A DNA stretch of 5,132 nucleotides from Bacillota bacterium (lineage in GTDB: Bacteria; Bacillota; Clostridia; Lachnospirales; Lachnospiraceae): positions 1 to 5,132 of the forward strand of contig JAEZFH010000132.1 in the NCBI GenBank assembly GCA_023437885.1, in the 5' to 3' direction. The notes beneath the pieces were generated by a model, which did not search any database, had not been told where the DNA came from, and worked only from the letters and a program-made list of their open reading frames with translations. Each line of letters starts with the position of its first letter. The stretch's first letter is position 1. This document shows, in pieces, positions 1 through 5,125 of the stretch. Both the position numbers and the translations under genes were made by a program.

Positions 1-1772
1 GTCCTGACGGCAGCCAGCAATGCGGTGTCATCCATCTGTTCGATATCACGGCCAGTCAGCAGGCGGGAGGTATTTACTCCTACCTTACCGCATACCTTCC
101 TTGCCACACCCTCGCTGTCTCCGGTAAGGACAACGGTTCGCACACCATGTTCCCTCAGTGCGGTAATGGCGGTTCGGGCACTTTCCTTGGGCGGATCCAG
201 AAAACCGATGAAACCGATTAAAACCATATCCTTTTCATCGGATACGCTAAAGGCTCCAATGTCGGGAACATCGTTTTTTTGCGCCACGGCAATCATGCGA
301 AGACCTTCGGCATTGTATTTTTCATAAGTTTCCAGCGCAATGCGCCGGGTTTTTTCATCCATGGGCAGCACAAGACCGTTCATTTCCACGTAAGAGGAAA
401 TCGTTAGGAGCTCTTCTACGGCACCTTTTGTGATAAGCTCGCGCTTTCCGTGCCTATCCTCTAAAACTACGCTCATCCTGCGGCGGGAAAAATCAAAAGG
501 AATTTCATCCACCCGGCTGTAGCTGCTCAAAATATTCTCAAGCCCGTTCCTCGCTGCCCGATTGATTATGGCAAGGTCAATGAGATTTTTCAGTCCTGTC
601 TGAAAATAACTGTTCAGATAGGCATAGCGCAGGATACGGGTATCTTCCTCCCCGTGCAGGTTCATGTACTTTTCCAGTACAATCTTGTCTTCGGTCAGAG
701 TGCCGGTTTTATCGGTACAAAGCACATCCATTTCTCCGAAGGTCTGTATGGCTCCAAGGGTACGGACAATGACCCTGTGCTTTGCCATGGTTACCGCTCC
801 CTTCGCCAGTGTAGAGGTCATAATGACAGGGAGCATCTCCGGTGTAAGTCCTACGGCAATGCTGATAGCGAAAAGCAGTGCACCCGGCCAGTTATCCTTG
901 GCCAGGCCATTGATTAAAAACACAATAGGAACCATAACTAGCATCATGCGAATCAACAGCCTGCTGACAGAATCTACTCCGCGCTCAAAGCTGGTTTTTG
1001 CTCTGTCACCGGACAGGGATTTTGCCATTGATCCGAAATACGTATCATTGCCCGTTGCCAGAACAATTGCCGTAGCACTGCCGCTGACGACGTTGGATCC
1101 CATAAAGCCAATATTCTGTAAGTCTGTAAATGCATCCGGCTTATCCTGCATATTGCTGAATTTTTCTACGGGATTGGATTCACCGGTCAAAGCTGCCTGA
1201 GCGACAAAGGTATCCTTAGTCATCAAAAAGCGCACATCCGCCGGAAGCATATCACCAGCCGAAAGCCGGACAATATCTCCGGGAACCACCTCCTCCATTG
1301 AAATTTCAACTAAATTCCCGTCCCGCCAGACATCGGATTTGTTAGAAATCATTTTTGCCAGCTTTTCCGCTGCGGTGTTGGAACGTTGACTCTGGACAAA
1401 AGCAACCAGACTGGAGAGGAGTACAAGAGATACGATAATAAGAATCGTCAGGTAATCTGGCCTTGATGATGCCACAACATCTGTAAAATAAGTTACAATT
1501 GCAATAAGCAATAAAATAACATTAAATGGATTGATCACTGCTTCTCTGAATCTGTGCAGTACCGTGTTTTTATTTCCTGTGGTTATGATGTTCCTCCCGA
1601 GTTCATTCAGGCGGTCTTTTGCTTCATCGCCTGCAAGCCCAGCCTGCCCGGTGGAAAACTGTGAGAACAACTCCTCGACGGTAAGAAACGCATACGAAAA
1701 GAGTGTTGTTTCGATCTCCTGCCTATTTTTTTGTGCTTTTGTGATAAGACTTTTTTTGTTCATGAAATTCAC
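1..1772 (-). CDS. mgtA: Magnesium-translocating P-type ATPase (MgtA/MgtB, P3A type), 3' end beyond the window
   Basis: Membrane pump that imports Mg2+ using ATP. I translated the minus strand by hand from 1772 and it stays open to the left edge (590 codons plus 2 bases), while family members are about 900 residues. Visible parts, counted from the GTG: a soluble N-terminal tail; TM1-TM2 (about 83-127); the A-domain TGES loop (196-199); TM3-TM4 (about 275-320) with PEMLP at 311-315, the MgtA form of the PEGLP ion-site kink; the phosphorylated Asp354 in DKTGTLT; KGA (449-451) in the nucleotide domain; DPPK (526-529); and TGD (550-552). The GDGxND hinge and the last six helices lie outside. Three in-frame starts exist: ATG 1781, GTG 1772 and ATG 1763. 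The only Shine-Dalgarno (AAAGG, 1787..1783) stands 10 nt before the GTG, so I chose that one; ATG 1763 is the alternative. It sits behind a leader ORF and terminator and is probably controlled by attenuation. Family assignment is secure; MgtA and MgtB cannot be told apart here. Confidence 0.96.
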   Translation of the reverse strand, partial: MNFMNKKSLITKAQKNRQEIETTLFSYAFLTVEELFSQFSTGQAGLAGDEAKDRLNELGRNIITTGNKNTVLHRFREAVINPFNVILLLIAIVTYFTDVVASSRPDYLTILIIVSLVLLSSLVAFVQSQRSNTAAEKLAKMISNKSDVWRDGNLVEISMEEVVPGDIVRLSAGDMLPADVRFLMTKDTFVAQAALTGESNPVEKFSNMQDKPDAFTDLQNIGFMGSNVVSGSATAIVLATGNDTYFGSMAKSLSGDRAKTSFERGVDSVSRLLIRMMLVMVPIVFLINGLAKDNWPGALLFAISIAVGLTPEMLPVIMTSTLAKGAVTMAKHRVIVRTLGAIQTFGEMDVLCTDKTGTLTEDKIVLEKYMNLHGEEDTRILRYAYLNSYFQTGLKNLIDLAIINRAARNGLENILSSYSRVDEIPFDFSRRRMSVVLEDRHGKRELITKGAVEELLTISSYVEMNGLVLPMDEKTRRIALETYEKYNAEGLRMIAVAQKNDVPDIGAFSVSDEKDMVLIGFIGFLDPPKESARTAITALREHGVRTVVLTGDSEGVARKVCGKVGVNTSRLLTGRDIEQMDDTALLAAVR

Positions 1773-1829
1773 TGGTATCATCCCTTTCTTAAATTAAGTA
1801 TTCCCAGTGAAAACATTAAAAAAGGCAAC

Positions 1830-1857
1830 AAAAAAAGCCGCCTCAACAGACGGCAAA
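1830..1857 (-). terminator. Intrinsic (attenuator) terminator in the mgtA leader
   Basis: On the minus strand GCCGTC (1854..1849) pairs with GGCGGC (1842..1837) as a 6-bp GC-rich stem with one G-U pair and a 6-nt loop, followed at once by seven U residues (1836..1830). It lies after the stop codon of the 39-codon leader ORF and about 58 nt before the mgtA start, so it would end transcripts before mgtA. Its 5' arm can instead pair with the start region of the leader ORF, which marks it as conditional. Confidence 0.85.
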
Positions 1858-1870
1858 GTATACGGGAGGA

Positions 1871-1990
1871 TTAGTCCATCAGCAAAAGAGCATAATGGAC
1901 TACAGCCCGGAATAAATACCGACCCATTGATTCAATGTTTTCACATTGGGTATTAAAATTATTTAACGGTTCTCGGGGTTTGCCGTCCAT
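1871..1990 (-). CDS. 39-residue leader peptide upstream of mgtA (unrecognised family)
   Basis: ATG at 1990..1988, TAA at 1873..1871. A strong Shine-Dalgarno AAGGA (2004..2000) stands 9 nt before the ATG, and a near-consensus promoter lies just upstream, so translation is very likely. The peptide begins MDGKPREPLNNFNTQ and ends RYLFRAVVHYALLLMD: a charged, proline-containing N-terminus (Asp2, Pro5, Glu7, Pro8), a polar middle with one Cys, and a short hydrophobic C-terminal third. That third is too short and interrupted for a confident membrane helix. Codons 1-4 form one arm of the proposed antiterminator, and the last codons with the stop form the 3' arm of another hairpin, so the ORF seems to be read as a regulator in cis. 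I do not recognise the family. A role as a free small protein, for example a partner of MgtA, is possible. Translation is well supported; function is inference. Confidence 0.75.
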   Translation of the reverse strand: MDGKPREPLNNFNTQCENIESMGRYLFRAVVHYALLLMD

Positions 1991-2025
1991 TGTTACACTT
2001 CCTTTCAATTACCGATGATAGCTTC

Positions 2026-2054
2026 ATTATAGCATTGAAACAGCAAGGGGTCAA
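2026..2054 (-). promoter_or_regulatory. Sigma-A promoter of the mgtA leader transcript
   Basis: On the minus strand the -35 box TTGACC (2054..2049, five of six consensus bases) and the -10 box TATAAT (2031..2026, perfect) are separated by exactly 17 bp. Expected transcription start is near 2019, leaving about 15 nt before the leader Shine-Dalgarno. A promoter this close to consensus suggests high constitutive initiation, with control passed to the downstream attenuator. Confidence 0.85.
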
Positions 2055-2070
2055 TCCATTGCCGGTCCGG

Positions 2071-2088
2071 TTAATAGTTAACAATTAA
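2071..2088 (+). promoter_or_regulatory. 18-bp dyad, possible operator upstream of the mgtA promoter
   Basis: TTAAT-A-GTTAAC-A-ATTAA is an inverted repeat in which 16 of 18 positions are symmetric around a GTTAAC core. Its centre is about 60 bp upstream of the expected mgtA leader start, a usual place for an activator site. It is flanked on one side by CCGGTCCGG (2062-2070), itself symmetric around its middle base. No regulator is identifiable in the window. AT-rich palindromes also arise by chance, so this stays tentative. From 2089 to 2217 I see no gene; the only other structure is an 8-bp inverted pair, ATTGCCGG (2058-2065) with CCGGCAAT (2127-2134). Confidence 0.3.
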
Positions 2089-2217
2089 TATGCTGTTATT
2101 TATTGCAAATTAAAAGAGGTAGTTTCCCGGCAATCGCTCCTTGGATAAAAGGTTTGAGTGCAATTGAGAAGAATTTAATCACTGGGAGAAAATTCATAGA
2201 GAGTAATTGTACCATAT

Positions 2218-2247
2218 CCGACAAAAACTTATTTAATATGATATAAT
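2218..2247 (+). promoter_or_regulatory. Probable promoter of the MATE leader transcript
   Basis: A perfect TATAAT -10 (2242-2247) lies 18 bp after CCGACA (2218-2223), which matches the -35 consensus in its last four bases. Transcription would start near 2254, giving a leader of about 315 nt that runs through the 84-bp repeats to the MATE gene. It is divergent from the mgtA promoter about 165 bp away. Confidence 0.6.
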
Positions 2248-2303
2248 GAAAGCGAAATTAGGAATTCAAGCTTGCTTGCGAATTCCGATTGGAGTTGGAG
2301 ATC

Positions 2304-2372
2304 ATGAATATGTTTTTCATTCATGATAGAATGAGGCTTAGTAGTGAGATCAAACTTGCGTATATCTCGTGA
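2304..2372 (+). CDS. Possible 22-residue leader peptide in repeat unit 1
   Basis: ATG at 2304, TGA at 2370-2372. GGAG (2291-2294) stands 9 nt before the ATG, a good Shine-Dalgarno position. The peptide starts MNMFFIHDRMRL and ends KLAYIS. It overlaps the unit hairpin, so ribosome passage would unfold it. No family recognised. It may be an accidental reading frame in the repeat. Confidence 0.25.
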   Translation: MNMFFIHDRMRLSSEIKLAYIS

Positions 2373-2387
2373 TCTGAGCTGGAGATC

Positions 2388-2456
2388 ATGAATACGTTTT
2401 TCATTCATGATAGAATGAGGCTTAGTAGTAAGATCAAGCTTGCGTATATCTCGTGA
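2388..2456 (+). CDS. Possible 22-residue leader peptide in repeat unit 2
   Basis: The copy of the unit 1 ORF 84 bp downstream, with the same length and stop. Three codons differ from unit 1: two amino-acid changes (Met3 to Thr, Glu15 to Lys) and one synonymous change. Its Shine-Dalgarno is poorer, because GGAG (2381-2384) lies only 3 nt before the ATG. In unit 3 the start codon is replaced by ACG (2472-2474) and the frame shortened to 11 codons, so that copy is not called. Confidence 0.2.
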   Translation: MNTFFIHDRMRLSSKIKLAYIS

Positions 2457-2568
2457 TTGGAGCTGAAGATCACGAATACGTTTTATGATCATGATACATG
2501 TTCGTGATACAATTGATAGGCCTTTAGTTTTTCCAGAGTAATATTACATGATCAAGGAGAGAAATATA

Positions 2569-3891
2569 TTGAAAACGATTGATATGACCACCGGAAATGC
2601 AACTAAGAAAATTTTACTGTTTTCACTGCCGATTTTTTTAGGCAATGTTTTTCAGCAGATTTACAGTATGTCTGACACGGTTGTAGTCGGGCGCTTTCTG
2701 GGAAAGGAAGCACTGGCGGCTGTTGGTGCATCCTCTGCGCTGGTTGTCTTTATAAACGCAATACTGATTGGATTGTGCATGGGAAGCAGTATACTTTTTG
2801 CTGAATTATATGGCTCCAAACGATACAAGGAGCTGTCTGCAGCCATATCAACCTCAACGATTTTTATCTTATCCGTAACACTACTCATCGCTATTCTTTC
2901 CATAATCTTTTTGGATTCTCTGGTTCATTTATTTCAGGTGCCGGAGGATGCCCTTATGCTCTCTAAGAGCTATTTAAGAATTATACTATCCGGCCTGCCG
3001 TTCCTCTTTTTATATAATATGGCTGCCGCTGTTTTACGTGCCCTGGGTAATTCCAGGACACCGCTGGTTTTTCTTATTACAGCCTCTGTAATAAATGTGG
3101 CATTTGACTTTATATTGGTGATTTGCATTCCGCTTGGTGTAAAAGGTCCTGCCTGGTCTACGTTTGCCGCTCAACTGTTTTCGGGTGTGCCCCTGTGCAT
3201 CTATGCAGTGAAAAAACTGGGCTTTCTGGATTTAAAACTGCGCTTTGAACAAGAGATGTTTAAAAGGGTTGCCCAATATTCAATCCTGACCTCCCTGCAG
3301 CAATCGATCATGAACTTTGGGATTTTGCTTGTCCAGGGGCTGGTGAATTCCTTTGGTGTCATTGCGATGGCATCCTTCACGGCGGGGGTACGTATTGATA
3401 CCTTTGCTTATATGCCTGCCCAGGACTTTGGCAACGCATTTGCGACGTATATAGCACAGAATAAAGGTGCAGGTGAGGAGGAACGAATTAAAAGCGGTTT
3501 CAGATCAGCAATCCTTTGTGCAACCATATTCTGTGCCGTTATATCGGTGGCAGTGTGGTTGTTCGCTCCGCAGCTGATCAGCCTCTTTGTACCCGGAGAC
3601 GCTGCGGTGATAGAAACAGGAGGACAATACCTGCGGATTGAAGGAACCTTTTATGTACTTATCGGGTATTTGTTTTTACATTATGCTTTTTACCGCGGCC
3701 TTGGGCATTTTAATACATCGATATTTTTGACGGTGATCTCACTTGGTATAAGAGTAGTGCTCTCTTACAGCTTGGTATGGCTGGGCTTTGGGCTGCAAAG
3801 CATCTGGTGGAGTATTCCAATCGGGTGGGCGCTTGCTGATATTGCAGGGTTTGTTCGATATTATCAGCTTAAAAAGCGCAAAATATTATGA
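2569..3891 (+). CDS. MATE-family multidrug/cation antiporter
   Basis: Inner-membrane efflux transporter of the multi-antimicrobial extrusion family, which exports drugs or metabolites in exchange for Na+ or H+. The product is 440 residues, normal for the family, with about 12 hydrophobic segments in two six-helix halves (roughly 12-213 and 236-432). Family signatures include MTTGN near the N-terminus, the helix 1 stretch LGNVFQQIYSMSDTVVVGRF (24-43), ALAAVGASS (48-56), AAVLRALGNSRTP (143-155) and, in the second half, FGVIAMASFTAGVRID (262-277). The start is taken as TTG 2569 because a perfect AAGGAG (2554-2559) lies 9 nt upstream. An in-frame ATG at 2548 would add 7 residues but has no clear Shine-Dalgarno and would place AAGGAG inside the gene. 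The gene stands alone behind the repeat leader with no clear terminator after it. The substrate cannot be told from sequence. Confidence 0.95.
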   Translation: MKTIDMTTGNATKKILLFSLPIFLGNVFQQIYSMSDTVVVGRFLGKEALAAVGASSALVVFINAILIGLCMGSSILFAELYGSKRYKELSAAISTSTIFILSVTLLIAILSIIFLDSLVHLFQVPEDALMLSKSYLRIILSGLPFLFLYNMAAAVLRALGNSRTPLVFLITASVINVAFDFILVICIPLGVKGPAWSTFAAQLFSGVPLCIYAVKKLGFLDLKLRFEQEMFKRVAQYSILTSLQQSIMNFGILLVQGLVNSFGVIAMASFTAGVRIDTFAYMPAQDFGNAFATYIAQNKGAGEEERIKSGFRSAILCATIFCAVISVAVWLFAPQLISLFVPGDAAVIETGGQYLRIEGTFYVLIGYLFLHYAFYRGLGHFNTSIFLTVISLGIRVVLSYSLVWLGFGLQSIWWSIPIGWALADIAGFVRYYQLKKRKIL

Positions 3892-3919
3892 TGAATCTAA
3901 TCTCCTTTAATCTAATCAA

Positions 3920-4090
3920 ATGTTTCCCTATGGAATAATAGTGACCAATTTGAACATTTATAGTGTCACAGAAAAAGGCGTCCGAATCTCCTGTTTGCAT
4001 AATCGTGATAACCTCGCGTATATATACCCATTTGCTAAGCCAAAGGTGAGCCAATTTATTTTGATAGACTTTCTTAGGAATAAAGTGTAA
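3920..4090 (+). pseudogene. 56-codon ORF, possible C-terminal gene remnant
   Basis: Between the MATE and phosphatase genes one frame is open from ATG 3920 to TAA 4088-4090, preceded by a stop at 3908-3910. Its composition looks protein-like, with stretches such as SVTEKGVRISCLHNRDNL and AYIYPFAKPKVSQFILIDF, and it is more plausible than the opposite-strand frames here. There is no Shine-Dalgarno before the ATG. I therefore read it as either the surviving tail of a decayed gene or an untranslated chance frame. I cannot name a family. A direct repeat AATCTAATC (3894-3902 and 3909-3917) lies just before it. Confidence 0.3.
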
Positions 4091-4116
4091 ATTAGAAGCA
4101 GCATGTTGATTACATA

Positions 4117-4145
4117 TTGTTGTACGATAACAAGGTAAATATTTA
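4117..4145 (+). promoter_or_regulatory. Weak candidate promoter for the histidine phosphatase gene
   Basis: TTGTTG (4117-4122) and TATTTA (4140-4145) are separated by 17 bp and lie about 40 bp before the gene. Both boxes depart from consensus and the region is AT-rich, so a chance match is quite possible. Confidence 0.25.
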
Positions 4146-4185
4146 AACTTACAAAAGAGATTATTAATATACGATGGGGTGCAAT

Positions 4186-4872
4186 ATGAATATTTTTGTT
4201 GTAAGGCATGGAGAAAGCTATAACAATACACAAGGTAAAATGTTGTCTACTACGGATTTAGATTTAACGGAAAAGGGAATAAGGCAGGCAGATGCTCTCA
4301 GTAAAAATATTAGTAAATTAATCGAGCCAAATCAATTTCACTATATTTTTAGCAGTCCATTAATTAGAGCAGTTCAAACTGCCGCAATTGTAGGCAATAC
4401 ACAAAAGATAACCACAACCAGATTATTGGGTGAGATGAACTTAGGGGTGCTTGAAGGCTTAACTTGGCATGAGAGATTTCTAAAATATCCGGATGTTGAC
4501 ATAAATAATGCGTTGTCACAGGTAAATTGTATTGAGGGAGAAAGTTATTTAACAGTAGAGAAGCGTTGCACTGAGTTTGTATACCGCTTTCTCAAGAATA
4601 TGGATAACAATTCGTATGTACTAATAACAACTCATGGTATTACTATGCGCATATTAACAAATGTTTTGCTGAATAAACCAAGAGAACATGTGAATTATTT
4701 GAATTGGGCTGAAAACACAGCGGTAACACATATTGTATTTGATAATTTGAAGGGCTACGGCAAGGCAGTCTGCATTAATGATAGACGGCATTTGTTTTCA
4801 AATGAATTGAGAAACAATGAATATGAAGCCTGGGGATTATTTTCAAAAGCAGATTATTTAACATTATCTTAG
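4186..4872 (+). CDS. Histidine phosphatase family protein (phosphoglycerate-mutase-like)
   Basis: Cytoplasmic phosphatase of the branch-1 histidine phosphatase superfamily, which works through a phosphohistidine intermediate. The product is 228 residues. The motif VRHGES gives Arg7 and the nucleophile His8. SSPLIRAVQTA supplies the second pocket Arg (Arg61). LGEMNLGVLEG holds the likely acid Glu83, and ITTHG gives the second catalytic His150. All expected catalytic residues are present, so the enzyme should be active. I chose ATG 4186 because the protein then begins MNIFVVRHGE, the usual distance to the RHG motif, with a GGGGTG stretch just upstream. ATG 4174 in the same frame would add four residues. 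The family covers cofactor-dependent mutases, sugar and nucleotide phosphatases and CobC-like enzymes; the substrate cannot be assigned. The gene is noticeably more AT-rich than mgtA, which may indicate a separate origin. Confidence 0.93.
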   Translation: MNIFVVRHGESYNNTQGKMLSTTDLDLTEKGIRQADALSKNISKLIEPNQFHYIFSSPLIRAVQTAAIVGNTQKITTTRLLGEMNLGVLEGLTWHERFLKYPDVDINNALSQVNCIEGESYLTVEKRCTEFVYRFLKNMDNNSYVLITTHGITMRILTNVLLNKPREHVNYLNWAENTAVTHIVFDNLKGYGKAVCINDRRHLFSNELRNNEYEAWGLFSKADYLTLS

Positions 4873-4889
4873 GACTTATTTTATAATGA

Positions 4890-4928
4890 GGTATGGTTTG
4901 AAGCAAGGTTACCATATTTATTTTGTTT
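4890..4928 (+). terminator. Weak candidate terminator after the histidine phosphatase gene
   Basis: TATGGT (4892-4897) pairs with ACCATA (4911-4916), extendable by two G-U pairs, with a 13-nt loop, and is followed by a T-rich but interrupted run (4917-4928). It begins 18 nt after the stop codon. The stem is AT-rich and the T tract broken by A and G, so efficiency is doubtful. Confidence 0.4.
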
Positions 4929-4944
4929 GATTGAGCAGAGATAT

Positions 4945-4984
4945 GGGAGTATACTAAAGCGTGTATAAACCTTAGGGTACTCCC
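4945..4984. other. Interrupted inverted repeat with GGGAGTA/TACTCCC arms
   Basis: GGGAGTA (4945-4951) and TACTCCC (4978-4984) form a perfect 7-bp stem. Inside it CTAA (4954-4957) pairs with TTAG (4972-4975) around a 14-nt loop. No T tract follows on either strand, so it is not a standard intrinsic terminator. It may be an RNA structure, an end of a small mobile element, or a protein site. Confidence 0.4.
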
Positions 4985-4996
4985 GTAGAAAGACCA

Positions 4997-5125
4997 CTAT
5001 ACTTTCTGAAATGCTTTGTTTGTAAATGACGGTAAGAAGCTATTATTATTTAGCCTTTCAAGCGCTTTCTGCTTACTTCCTTTTGCCGGAATACCAAACG
5101 AACCGTTTTTCGTGGCGTTGAAGCC
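4997..5125 (-). pseudogene. Coding-like minus-strand stretch at the right edge, possibly a broken gene end
   Basis: Reading leftwards from the edge, this frame is open for 42 codons to TAG (4999..4997). It begins directly after an in-frame TGA (5128..5126) and has no ATG or other plausible start. The translation (GFNATKNGSFGIPAKG, then SKQKALERLNNN and SFLPSFTNKAFQKV) has the polar, Asn- and Lys-containing make-up of a real protein end. If it is real, either the TGA is a disabling mutation or the true gene enters through a frameshift. Two other minus frames also stay open from the edge for 20 to 27 codons. No family recognised. Confidence 0.25.

Larger units (their letters stand above)
1830..2019 (-). 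promoter_or_regulatory. Leader RNA with mutually exclusive terminator and antiterminator, controlling mgtA
   Basis: Call arms in transcript order A to E. A (1992..1979) spans the leader ORF start codon and can pair over 14 positions, two of them G-U, with D (1857..1844), which contains the 5' arm of the terminator. D pairs alternatively with E (1842..1837) to form the terminator. B (1902..1895, TAGTCCAT) pairs over 8 bp with C (1879..1872, ATGGACTA), which includes the leader stop codon, or over 7 bp with A (1991..1985). In between is a 6-bp hairpin closed by a GAAA tetraloop (1948..1933). The complementarities are read directly from the sequence. The inferred reading is that ribosomes occupying A favour termination, and loss of initiation frees A to pair with D and allows read-through into mgtA. 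I saw no M-box (ykoK) motifs. Low Mg2+ as the signal is inferred only from the downstream gene. Confidence 0.65.
2263..2508 (+). repeat. 84-bp tandem repeat array with hairpins in the MATE leader
   Basis: The period is exactly 84 bp: the segment starting at GGAGATCATG recurs at 2297, 2381 and (as GAAGATCACG) 2465. Units 1 and 2 differ at only a handful of positions. Unit 3 has lost about 33 bp, and only the tail of an earlier unit 0 remains (about 2263-2296). Each full unit holds a 9-bp hairpin, ATCATGAAT/ATTCATGAT with a 9-nt T-rich loop (2301-2327 and 2385-2411). In unit 3 the same position pairs as ATCACGAA (2469-2476) with TTCGTGAT (2501-2508), different bases but still a perfect stem. 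Unit 0 folds as GGAATTC/GAATTCC (2261-2286) around a loop sharing AAGCTTGC with the other units. Unit ends (TCGTGAT) can also pair with the next unit's start. It could be a structured regulatory leader or copies of a dispersed intergenic repeat; the sequence alone does not decide. Confidence 0.85.

Noticed and set aside
25..327. Plus-strand open frames at 25-327, 654-917, 664-1200 and 1531-1797
   Set aside because: All lie opposite the mgtA gene, whose minus-strand translation carries every expected P-type ATPase motif; they are shadows.
1830..2019. M-box (ykoK) Mg2+ riboswitch in the mgtA leader
   Set aside because: I looked for the conserved M-box core blocks and found none. The leader is largely filled by a well-initiated ORF and its pairing arms. 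A covariance-model search would settle it.
1802..2187. Inverted TCCCAGTGA (1802-1810) and TCACTGGGA (2179-2187) as possible element ends
   Set aside because: Nine bases only, no target-site duplication, and the interval holds the intact mgtA leader and promoter, so a mobile element is unlikely.
2229..2492. 87-codon minus-strand ORF with repeated peptide units such as KPHSIMNEK
   Set aside because: It is the antisense reading of the 84-bp repeats, kept open only because the period is a multiple of three. I see no Shine-Dalgarno before its ATG, and it opposes the probable MATE leader transcript.
2263..2508. CRISPR array
   Set aside because: The repeats are 84 bp, contiguous and nearly identical throughout, with no short repeats separated by unique spacers and no cas genes.
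2661..2903. 80-codon minus-strand ORF inside the MATE gene
   Set aside because: It lies wholly opposite the first helices of a clear MATE transporter and has no independent support.
3869..4233. Two minus-strand ORFs of 120 and 91 codons between the MATE gene and the phosphatase
   Set aside because: They overlap each other and the ends of genuine genes, have Cys/Tyr/Ile-rich compositions typical of AT-rich antisense, and lack start signals.
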